From contig JAOVVO010000078.1 in the NCBI GenBank assembly GCA_028564675.1, forward strand, positions 124,001-188,000: a stretch of DNA of 64,000 nucleotides, in the 5' to 3' direction. Made by a program: the position numbers and the translations under genes. The notes under the pieces are model-generated. The model ran no database searches and was not told where the DNA came from. It was given only the letters and a program-made list of their open reading frames with translations. The DNA comes from Onchocerca lupi. Taxonomy: Eukaryota; Nematoda; Chromadorea; Rhabditida; Onchocercidae. Shown here piece by piece: positions 1 through 21,955 of this stretch (position 1 is the first letter of the stretch; the number at the start of each line of letters is the position of its first letter).

Positions 1-850
1 AAAACAAATTTTACTAGCAATAATTACCAAAACGGTAATATTTGAATTATTAACACTAAATCAACTAATTAACCTGCAAAATTCCTTAGGTTGTACGCCG
101 ATTACTCGATCCTTCCCGTAAGTTAATTCAGCATCCCACTCAGTATTATTTGTCACATCTACAACTACATATCTCGTTGTTGGTCCATCACCAGGTAGCA
201 CATGCCAAGCAGCAACCGTTACCGCAGGAACTATTGATACCGCCAAAGGTAATCGGCATTTTCTTTCGTACTGCTAAAAATTATGCCTTTTGATTTTAAA
301 TGTAAAATATGGAACAGAATTAATACAATTAGATTCTTATACTTTCGAGACTTCGTCCATTTTTACAAAATCCATACAATATTTTCCAATGCTTTTAAGA
401 ATTAGAATATTTTCTCTTTCCTTTATTTATATATTATATCCACTTTTATTCTAAATTTTTTCCATTGAAAATAATTTGAAGTTTCAAAGAAACGAAGCAA
501 AACAAATTGAAACTTATAAATAGAAAGAATAAAAGAGATTTTTTTTAAAAGTTGTGAAAAATACTTCTCCATTAGAACCATCAATATCAGCTCGATAATG
601 AAAAATGAATTCACAAGTCAATAACCTCTGAAATTAAGAAAGTTATCAATTTTGACAAGGAAAAATGATTTCAAATTTAAATTTTATTAAAATTTGCAGG
701 GAATATTAATGTATTGCATTTTTATTATGAATATCAAAAGGAGTAAATTATGAAATAAATTGATAAAAAAGAGTTATTAGGCTAAAGATAAAAGTATATT
801 TATACTATATAAATGTATATATATATTTTTTTCAACATGCATATAAGACG

Positions 851-886
<36 letters not shown>

Positions 887-3800
887 CTCATCTTATATGC
901 ATATTGGAAAAAATCACATACTCCAGTAAACGGTATTCGATCATGCGTTTCTTCGATAGATGGAGCATCATAAGCAGAAATCTCTGTTTCGCTGTTTCGC
1001 TCTTTTTGTGAATCATCTTCAGCCATAGCTGATGGATCAATTCCAAAAATCCTGTGATAATAACAAAATGCTGCATTACTCGACATTTTTTTCATGAAGT
1101 GAAAGTTCAAAAAACAGTACTTTAATCAGAATAAAAACATTTTAAAATATTGAATTTTATTTTTACTTTAATAAACTTCTAATCTGAGATGTTCTGTAAA
1201 AAAAATCTTGGCTTTAGAAATACGAATCAAAATATAAGATTTATTGTCAAAATATATCCGAATTCAATTTTTACCTGAATCTAATTTGTTTCCTTTCCAA
1301 AGGTTCGATTCGTCTTAACTGAATAATGTCATTATTATCTTCCATGTACTCAGTGCTAGCAATTTCAATCATACAAGGACCACCACAAACCTAGAAGAAC
1401 GAAAAACCTAGAATCCCTCATCACTGTTCGTTACCTCTGATTTATCAAACACAATTTTAAAAAACTTTATTTGATGAATAAAAGATGGCAAACGAAGTGC
1501 ATATTTAAGAAATCAACTTCATGAGATAAGGAATCATCTCAGATTTTTTAAATCCAAATACCTCGAATAAGCTAAAAGAATAAAAAAGCGATATTTTCCT
1601 GCAAATTAACTCTGACGTTCATATGCGAAAAGCATAGAGAAAATATGAAAATTGAGTTTTTAATGCTAAAGTTCAGGAAATGGCATACCTTCGGTTGTCG
1701 GATAACTAAATTTACATTTCGTATCGCAACCGTCTCACTAGTATTTACCAATGACACGCTATGTTCAAAACTGAAAAAAATGAAGCATTTTTAGAACATA
1801 ATGGCCATTGATGAATAACAGTACACTCTTATGACACGAAAAAAGATAAAAAACATAGAAGATAATGTATATATTGAAAATGAGTTTCATCAATTTCTAT
1901 TCAGAATTACTACGGAATAGTAATTGGATTTTTTTTGTGTTCAAAAATTCTCTTCTCCTCTCTATCTCCTTTCTTCTCCTCTATTCAAATATTCTTCTAA
2001 AGTGGCTACAAAAATACATTCGAATGATTAGAATATAAAATTATTTGGTAACGAAAAATGGAAAAAAAGAACGTTTGTCCGGAATAAACAGTTATTTCAG
2101 CGGTTGGTTCAATATCATTCTCGGAGATCGGAGCTCGACTCAATGAAGTTTTTAGTTCCAAAACAGGTAAAGCAGGCAATATCTACAAAAATTCTGCAAT
2201 AAATGAAATAAAATAGATTGCACATAATGAACGTTCCCACTAGTCCTCCCTCAATTATACTTCGTCCCTAACTTCTATCCGTCCTCAATATATCGCTTTT
2301 TGTTTTTCTGCAGTTTAAACCAAAAGCAAACGTAAAAAACAAGAAAAAAAGAAAAAACAAACCTCAATATCAAACATTGATGAGAGAAACCTTTTGGATC
2401 TTACACGATCCGGTAAATCCCGTAATTTGCAAACATTACGCACACCCAGTATCTCACACGAATAACCAGTTATAATGAGTCGTCCCGATTCCCTTAAACA
2501 ATTAATACAGTAAATCGAACTCAAAAGCAACGCTTCAGAAATTAAAGATTTGAATGAAAAAGAAAAATGAATTCTGATTTAAAAACATTTAAGAAGTATA
2601 TTTTGTAGAATATCTAATTTAGAACTAGAGAAATCAATAAACTCGCCTGGGTACTCCAATGAGTTTGAAATCTACAGGTTCTGTGTTATCATCACACGAA
2701 GGCAAAATGAGTCGCATAGGGATTGGCTCAAAAGCGCAGCCTTCGGAAAGTAATGCAAGACTGGATACAGATAATTCGCAAGGCAGACAATTGATTACCG
2801 ATATGGCAACTTCGCAAGCGCAATCTTGAACCCACGTGACTGCAAAATATTAATAAATCATCTGAATGCAAAAAAATTTATAATTTTAGGAATTGCTGAG
2901 ACAGAATATATTTTAATTCAAAAAAGAACAATACATTAAAGTAAACCTTTCGGAGCACTTTCACATTGGAACGGAGAATATATGAATACATCAGAGTGAA
3001 GCTTAGGTCGAATAATCGTAGCAGCAAGATGTTCCGGAAGGGGACAGACTACGAATTTCCTGCAAATTGAACATAATGTCATATTTTAATGATAAAATGA
3101 TGATAATTAAAACAGAAAAAATAAAAAAAAGGAGAAAATATGCCTCTAGTGCATTTTTCATGCATTAAAGAAATGTGTACAATTAGCAATAGCTGCGAAC
3201 TCTTCGTGATAGCAAATAGATGAAATATTTATTCATCAAAATAATCATGATTTAAATGGTGAAGAATGCTATTTCTTATTTTTTCGAAGGGTATCAAAAT
3301 CGTTATATTATTCTTTATAACAGGTAAAAATGGATTAGAAACAGCACTCAAGCTTCGGGAAACGCATCATCTGAATTGGTGGTATGATAAGCCCATGCTG
3401 TGGTAATGAAATATGTTGACTGAGTTGATGCTGAACATCCCGCGATGCTACTAATTTGGCTAATTCTTCAAGCATTCGATCGCATGTTTCTCGATCCATA
3501 TAATCATAATAGACCTTAAAAATATTTATGTGGATGAAAATTATCCTCAAGTTATTCTTGATGAAAAAATGGTGAAAAAATCTTTCTATTATGAGTGAAC
3601 GAGTAGCAACCTGAAATATAACTAAGCTTTTGAAAAAATTTTCAAAATATTTTCCAAATAAGGTTTGAAATATGATTTCGCTTGAAATAAAAATAAAGAT
3701 CTATCGTTTGCCAATGACAATAAAGCAATTTTCTCTTCTTCCAGAGGTCAAATTTTGAGAATGTCCCATATTTGTTTAATTGGAAAATAATGAAATGTAA

Positions 3801-6800
3801 TTCAAAGTCAGGGGGTTTACAGACTGTTTGAATAGTTTTTCTAAATTCAAGAAAACTGCTTTCAATGCAACAATTTCAATCAGAAACAGCTAGGTGACGA
3901 TTCCCCCTCCTTATCCGAAAGAAGTTGATCCATCACTTATTAGACTGCGTCTCAAACACCCGAACATGATGCAGAATAGTCAAATCAAAAAATCGTATTA
4001 AAAACCTGCAAAATATAGCACAGATGGCGTATAGCTACATCGTAATATTCGGCACGTAAAGCGCTCATGAACACTTCATGCAAAGCTCTTCTCTGAATGT
4101 GTGTCGGCCCTAATCTCACCAAATCACCTGAGAATTCTTTCGGATTCTCAGGCATCCCGTAACCAGTTAATGTTTTGTATAATATTGGATACACTTGTCG
4201 GTAATCCGCAACATTCCGTTTCCCATTTTCTACCATATGTAAACGGAACAAAACCCCTAGACGAGCAAAAAATGCACATTTTCGATTAAAACCAATCTGC
4301 AATAGTTTCATCCACATATCCTTCCCCATGTTTTAAATTGACTTAAAACTAATAAGAAGATCTCCTAAACGGGGCTATTTTCTAATCAGAAAAACTTAAT
4401 GACTAAAGCTTTTTTATATCATAATAAAGCAATCAGAGCTGCGCTCAGAAATGAATAAGATTCAATGAAATGCACTCAATAACATGTGGATGAAAAAAAT
4501 CCATGAGAAAAGTTCATAAACAGCACTAACTTGACGATATACTTCTGCAGAATTGAGACATATGAGAGCTTTAGTAAAATGACCAAACAAATTGAAGCTG
4601 TCATCAAGATATTTAGCAATATGTTCTCTTAAGAAATTCTAAAATAAAACAAATATATATATATATATTTCCGCTATATATATAGAAGAAAATATTCCGC
4701 AATATTTGGATCTGAATAGCTCACATTCAACAGGCCTGATAGATGTAATATTCCTAAACTGTTGATTCCAACAGATTTTTACAGAAGTATATCTTACTAA
4801 GAGGATAAAATAATGTTAATTCTACCAATACTTCCTTTCATATTTTCCAATCGGAAAAAGTCTGTAAATTTCGCAACTTCATAAAATTTTTTTTTCCAAT
4901 TTTCTATGGAATTCATAACCTCCATATCTATATATAAATGTTGATATCGAAAAACAGAAGCAGCTTTCATCATGCATTCATATTCGATCCATGCAGTAAA
5001 TGAAAATCTTTCGTAACATTCCAACGCAGTTTTGAATTTTTCAACAATCTCTATATAATTGATCTCACACTTCCCGGATCTGTAACAATGACTTGTGAAA
5101 AGTATTCTATAAACATGTACTTTTTAATAAAAGAAAGTGAATTCCAAGATTAAAACAAAGGAAGGTAATCGATAATTTCAATAATCTTGATCCGAAAAAT
5201 TTGCTCAGAAATGAATTTGTCTAATTTTCCAAACTTTGTCAGTGTACAACCGGCATAAATTCTAATTAAAATGTCTAACTTGTCATAAGCTGATCCATTC
5301 CAACGTAGCCGAAAAGATTGTCGAGAAGAACGCTCATCCAAAATTTGAACTTCTCCAGATAAAATTTTTAAGGAACATTTTTCATCCGACCAGTGCCTCT
5401 GATGTCCAACCGAAATACTACAATAGTATATTACAAATACATTACGACTAAAATAAAGTATTTTATTTTGCCAATTTATTTCATTATTACCATTACAAAC
5501 TGTGTAAGAATAATTGACTTACAGGTCCAATAAAACTCAAGAACTCTTTTGGAGGAGAGCAGCGATTAACTTTCGTACTCTTATTTAGCATTAATTATGA
5601 AATTAGCAAGTCGAAGATATCCTTGATAAACTTACCCGGTACCATATTGAGTTGTTTTACGCGCTGAAAGAATCTGTTCGGAAGTCATCGTTGAAATTCG
5701 TTGTATTCCACTAATAGGAGCATATTCTTCTGTTAAATCATATTTTGCTGCTATCGCAGCACAAGCCCAACCTTCGTAAGCAGCTAAAGTTCAAATATAC
5801 TCGTAAGGGGCAGCTATTTCGTTTAAGAGAAAATAGAGTAAGTCAAGATTTTCATGACTCAATGAATTATACCTCTATATAAAAATGATTTTCTCGCATT
5901 CAGAAATAAGTCTTTGATCGATCTTTCAGTTTTATTCTTTTATGATTCCAGGCTTTAAAGATTGATTTTAACCTCGAGGTCTATTCACTGAGTTATGAAA
6001 AAAAAATCTTACAGCCGATTGTTCCAAAAGACTCAAAAATATGTTTTCAAAAATTACAAGTGATCTTTATCGAATATTTTTAAGTTACATACCAGCAAGC
6101 CAAAGCAAATCGTTAGCCTGCTTGAGAAATTCGATTGCGGACTGATAGGAATCCATTGCTAAAGTGGGTAATCCTGTCAAAAGTGTATAATCAGCAACTT
6201 GTTTCCGAAGGCGACCAATACATTTTTTTCTAAATGATTTAATATTTCTTTTTTTTTAAATAGTGATTTCTTTATGAGCCTTAAATATCAAAACTTGATT
6301 AGTTTAACCTTCACAAGTCTAATCTTTGTTTCTAGGTGATTAGGAATAGATCAACAAATTATTGCACTTTCTAGTGAGAAATTAAACTAAAAATGGTCGA
6401 TTTGTAGTATTCAAATTTTCGTGCAGCAAGGAGATATTTTTTAGAAAACCAACTGCAAACAACATCAAAGGATAACAAACTTTTACAAGTCATGATGGAA
6501 TGACATATTTCAAATGTTACAAAAGAAAAGTAGGGAAAGGGACTGAATGATAAAAGATAAGTTGACCGCATTCATTTAAAGACTCATAAAAATGATCGAA
6601 AAGAAAAAAAACTCGTTTTAACCATTCCATAATTGTATGAGATTTCTTTTGCCCTTTTATGAAAAATTTTCACTTTAAACGTCAATTTTTTTTTTTTTTT
6701 TTTGCTTTAAATTTCATGAAAAATTTTTGGAGGGAAAGCGGTAATTTTTCTTTTCTTTATCCAAAATTACTTAAAAACAAGTGTACGAATGAATGTATAA

Positions 6801-9052
6801 TTTCAGGACATATTTCCTGAAATTATACATTCGTGATAAAAAAGGACATATTTCTTAACATTACATAGAATACTGCATACATCAAAATTACCAACCTATA
6901 TATTTTGCAGTTTTTATTTTCCAAGCCTTGACGATATTTTTGCTCCTCAGTTAGCATCGGATAAGATGGACATTCCAACTTCTCAAAAGAAAGATCAAGC
7001 CGACGACTTTCCAAAACATAATAAATGGAACGCAAGAAATCTCGTATACCTATTTCCAATGAATCCGCATCATCGAGAGTTTTAAAACAAAATAATTCTC
7101 GCGAAGAACACAATCCTTTTATAGATTCCTACAGATAGTTCGCTTTCAAATAATATATAGGAGATGTTGCCGGATCAATTAAGATTCTTTTCTTTTATGA
7201 TCTTATCTGACTCATCAATAGCCTTTTGTAATCTTCATTGATAAATAATGCTATTATTAGGCAGTGATATTAATGAGTCTGATTAGATTATAAGGACTCA
7301 GCTGATTTCTCATTTCTCCAAGAGTTAGACAACTTATTAGGATATAAATTTTCCTGAACTAGATGAGGATTTCTTGAGCCCGAAAGATGAGATTTGGTTT
7401 GAGAAGTTCGAACTAATTCTCAATCAAAAAAACTAAAAAAGATTGCAATTATTTTGCGAAAAACAATAAGGAAGTGATAATAAGAAATTTTTTCCCTTTT
7501 CTAAAGTAGAAAATTTTCAAACAAATAAAAGAAAAAAAATACTTCTGAATATCCAATAACAATACATCTCGAATCCACAATAGTTGACGCATATTCTGTC
7601 TACAAGTGATATTAGTAATGTTTTAAAAATGATGTTTTGAGATTTCCTTGAAAAGTTTTTCGTCATAAAAAATTTTGTTTTTGAATTACAATCATTAATA
7701 CGAAAAATCTTTTCAGTGATGCTTTTTCTTGACTATTGAACATTTATTTTCAAAAATAGAACTTAAAATGACTGAATTTTCGATTCTCTTCAGTTCTATT
7801 GCAAAACAGTGGATCTTCTTTAAATAACGATACCTTTACAGAATCATATTGCTCCTTGATTTTTGCGAAATAAGATCTCGGATTTGAAATATTAGCTGTA
7901 TGATCTTCTGCAATATTCACATCGGAAAGTTGCTGTGACAATTCTGCTTTCCCATCTTCAACTGGTGTTTGAATGACGCCAATGAATCCAATGATACGAC
8001 GATGAGCCTGGAACGATTTCTGTCGGGAAACAAGTCAGAAAGCAAAATACAGCATTCTCTTTTTTAAAAAAAGAAAAAAAACTAACTTTAGTCAAATTAT
8101 AGAAAAACAGACTAATTTAAGTCACATATAATAATCAAGCAGTTGAGATCAGGAAGTAGAAGCAAACTGTATCGCAGGAAACATATACAACCAAATAATG
8201 ATCGAGCGGATGATTTTAAAATAGAGTATAATATATGTTTAATGTTATCAAAAAAGCTATTACCTGAAGTTCGCCAAATTTGATCAAATCTGCATTTATT
8301 GTTACACTGAAATCAGCAACGAAAATCCTTTTCGGATTATCCGATACTATAAAAATGATTAAAAATAAAAAAGAAAACCGAATATAGAGAAAAAAAGGAA
8401 AATTTTATTTTTGCTTAATGACTTACTTGAATGAAAGCAGGAAATTAAAGGAGACAGGGAAAAGTGCTAAAGAATGAATTTTCTGAGACTTTATTTGATT
8501 TGACTGAGTTAGACTATATGATTTAATGCCCAACTTTATTTTAGTTTTTTCCAAATTATGGTTTCTATGGTTAGGTTGTCTGATCGTTATGAGTAGGACA
8601 TTTACATGGAAGTTAATAACAGAAATGGAAACTAAAACAAAGTTAGGCACTAATAAAAAAATATAAAATTAGCGCAAAAGACGAGAATGTATTGAAATTT
8701 TCGAAATGAGCTGATTTAGCATCTCAAATGTATATTCTTCATTAAATGATAGTTATAACTACTTGGTCATTAACGCAGCTACAAAATAATTCAAAAAAAT
8801 AACGATTTATGTGAGTATTGGTCATAACAATGATAACTAAAGACTTAATCTTGTTTACGATCATTTCTATGCTGGCCAAACTATAGAGACCATTTCCGAT
8901 TAGGGATGTAAAATAAAACCTTGCAAACACTGCACTCGTTGCAATCGTTCCAGAAGGCAATTAAACAAAGCCGGTGATCGAGGACCAAATTGCTTAATGT
9001 AAATAAGCACTCGACAGTGATCTCCCACCTTCGGAATCGATGCTTCTAACAT
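1..9052 (-). CDS. trappc9: TRAPPC9 (NIBP/Trs120), TRAPPII complex subunit; 3' end runs off the window
   Basis: Subunit of the TRAPPII tethering complex, a Rab activator acting at Golgi and endosomal membranes. Nineteen exons are seen, approximately: 9052-8920, 8346-8264, 8019-7797, 7128-6896, 6229-6093, 5783-5636, 5417-5280, 5079-4920, 4638-4531, 4296-4006, 3514-3348, 3059-2947, 2839-2647, 2492-2363, 2183-2073, 1770-1689, 1390-1275, 1051-922, 273-74. They give about 965 residues, collinear with human TRAPPC9 from its start. Landmarks: IRDFLRSIYYVLESRRLD (exon 4, human IEDFIESLFIVLESKRLD), RKKCIGRLRKQVAD across exons 4/5, IGFNRKCAFFARL (exon 10), SGRLIITGY (exon 14) and ILPALPVLELKTSL (exon 15). 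The ATG at 9052 is chosen because the next residues align with the human N terminus. The 3' end of the third exon could not be matched in phase. The 2647 donor appears to be GC. The last exon(s) lie left of base 1. Identity is firm; exact ends are less so. Confidence -1.
853..885. repeat. TA dinucleotide repeat in a TRAPPC9 intron
   Basis: About 16 TA units, 37 bases past the donor of the exon ending at 922. Confidence -1.
6791..6832. repeat. Perfect 18-bp inverted repeat in a TRAPPC9 intron
   Basis: Arms at 6791-6808 and 6815-6832 are exact reverse complements (left arm GAATGTATAATTTCAGGA) with a 6-base loop. It lies about 65 bases downstream of the donor of the exon ending at 6896, so the transcript could form a hairpin near that splice site. 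Confidence -1.
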
Positions 9053-10818
9053 TGTGATGTCCACTTAATATTGATAACCAGTTCCACAGACCATAAAGAT
9101 TAGGAATCAAGAGAATAATCTCTAATGAATAGTTGAAATTCTTGAATGACTAAATTAGCAGAGGTAAACCGGATTTATTTCTGGATTTTAGAATAACATA
9201 ATCGAGAAAAAAAAATCGTAAAATGCTAGTTATTATGTCAGAATAACTTGAAGTTTCCAAAAGATTCGTTTCTCTCTTAGCCTATTTCCAATCATTTTAC
9301 GACAGCAAGGACAAAAGTTACTCCATCTATCACTCATAATCTTCTAACGCACGACAAAATCTTATTCAACATTCGAAAAAGAAAGAAATCAATTCGTGCA
9401 ACGATAGGAGATTGTTACTCAATCTTTTAAAATCAAAATAAATTTTTATTCCTGGGAATACAAAATGGAATGCAATAATCAAAACAGTTGTTTGATGGAA
9501 ACGGAAGAATTCTAGAAAATTTCATACTCTAACTAAAATGAACGTTAATAGATAAAGCAGTGAAAACATCTAACAATTATTTTATTCATGTTTTATACAA
9601 ATATTTTAATCACGAAGCATGTTTATATCATTCAGAATGACTTTCTCTTACTATTCGTATATGGCGATAAAATATAAACAAATATTGTGAAGAAATATAA
9701 TATCATAAAATAAAATACCCATAATGAACTGAAGAAAAACAGGTTTAACCAACACAATAAGTGTCATATTTTGGCAACTTCAATCCAATAAATATAAAAT
9801 AATGAAACTATGAGCATTTTACAGTTAAAAAAATCGTGTCACAATACCAGATCTCTCTAACAATGCTGAACTGGTTTTGAAATTAAAATAAAGATTAATT
9901 ACTGATCATATATTATACAATGAAAGAAAATAATAAATCACTGGTTTTGCAAAATTGAAATTAAATAAAACATTGTTATTGAAAACTGAAACAAAGAGTG
10001 TGAAAGAACATGTAGATACCATAGTTCAACTAGTGCTTTCAATTAAGAACGATTAAATAAAATAGCATCATGAAACAATTCTTGACTATCTCTATAGATT
10101 TTTAACTTGGATATGCGACGCAAGCTCTTCGACATGGCAGAATAAAATAGACAATATCTGAAAGATACTTGGAATGAATATCTTGATGTATATGCGTAGT
10201 TGCCGAAATACGCCAAAATATAATCCAAAATTATTTTAAGGCTTAGCAATTAATTAAGTTTAATGCATATGAATTTCCATTCCATAAATTGCGATGTAGT
10301 TGTCGAAATACGCCAAAATATAATCCAAAATTATTTTTAGAGCTTAGCAATTAATTAAGTTTATTGCATATGAATTCCCATAAATTGCGATGTAGATGTC
10401 GAAATACGCCAACGAGATTATTTTCAATTATTTTAAGATAGATTTTTCTCTAAAATCTCAAAAAGTCTCTTTTAAAATGCATATTACTCAGCATAAAATA
10501 TTACGCCTTCCTTACAAAAACATGATCAAATAAATACACGACATAATTAATAGCAACTTTGGGACAGTTAGCGAATGAGCAACGAAGTATTCAACCAGCA
10601 CTTTGATCTGTAAAATTTTAAGAAAAGCATCCTTCATTTCTCAAGAATCTGCAACGAGATCCTTAGCCACGAAATGGCGAAGTGTAGGATGGAATGTATT
10701 TGCGTCAATATAAAACTATGAAATTGATGCAAAACAAAAACACTCTAAAAATGATGAACTCGGAACAAAAAAAAAATTGCTTCATAAAGAAAACCACAAT
10801 GGCAGAGATTTAGTTTCG
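9053..10818. other. Intergenic DNA between TRAPPC9 start and the upstream PKD-protein gene
   Basis: AT-rich sequence with no convincing coding frame on either strand. It should hold the 3' UTR of the KIAA0319-like gene and the promoter or trans-splice site of TRAPPC9. The spacing of nearly 1.8 kb is long for a nematode operon. The only clear structure is a tandem repeat at 10190-10412. Confidence -1.
10190..10412. repeat. Tandem duplication of an approximately 100-bp unit (about 2.2 copies)
   Basis: The string CGAAATACGCCAA recurs at about 10204, 10304 and 10400. The first two copies also share the following 80 or so bases, including TTAGCAATTAATTAAGTTTA and GCATATGAATT. Periods are about 100 and 96 bases. 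It lies just downstream of the KIAA0319-like stop codon. Confidence -1.
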
Positions 10819-20998
<10,180 letters not shown>

Positions 20999-21955
20999 CA
21001 AAATTAAGTTATAATGTCTTCAAATAACCCAATCGACTGTATTCAAATGAAACAGGACAGGCAATAAAAAAATCCACTTAAACATGCCATTAATGTAGTC
21101 TTCTTGATTTTATATAATGGCAGCAGTACATTATATAAATTGAATAATCTGAAAATCATTTACTATTGAGTAGAAATCCTTTACCGAATACGTAGAATTG
21201 TAAAGCTTGTAACCATTCTATTATTTGAAAGGACACTAAAAGAGAGATCGGAATACTCAAACTTTTAAGAATACTATAATAAAAGAATCAGTTACGACTG
21301 AACGCTACAAGAATGCCAAATTCGAATGGCCTGAAGTTATCAAGAATTTTTATACTACTGTCTTTGAAGTGTAGAACAATCTAGAAAGAGCATAAGTTGC
21401 AATTCTAGTATAGAAGTGCAGAAAGTGATACCTTCGAGTAAAAATTATTTCGCATTTGCTCTCGAAAAAATTATCAAATGTGCTTTACAGTATCATTCAT
21501 TTATAAATTCTCTATTTAAGAGTGAAATCCTTTCGATGCAGGGCGCTGGAATATTTTGGCCTGAATTTCACATAAAAGTAATTATGAAATGGAATATTTA
21601 TTAAAGTAACACTGAAGTAACATGAAAATGAATAGCCATAAAAAGTAGACAAACTGCTCATTGATTGTTCAGCGTAAATTTAAATATTCCTCAGCGATTC
21701 TTCAAATTAATTTACCACGTATCACTTGATATAATATTCTTAAAACTTCTCATGTGCTTCTAGCCACAGAAATTGTGTCAAAATTTCATTTGAAAGGCTC
21801 GTCAATAATCTTAGAAGTCAACAAAGGTTTCAAAACAAAATAGAGCGACATAATATTATTTTTAAAAAACTTCCTCTTAAAATTGAATATCGTTTAAAAT
21901 ATTTACAATACTCAATTTCCGAACAAAACGTCAAAGAATACAGAGAAAGGATGAA
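20999..21955. other. Intergenic gap between NOL11-like gene 3' end and KIAA0319-like gene start
   Basis: About 960 bases, AT-rich, with no reading frame that looks coding. It must carry the 3' UTR of the gene ending at 21956 and the 5' region of the gene starting at 20998. Nothing else was recognised. Confidence -1.

Noticed and set aside
1298..1316. GGTTCGATTC resembling a tRNA T-arm B box
   Set aside because: Lies inside a TRAPPC9 exon and has no A box or cloverleaf around it.
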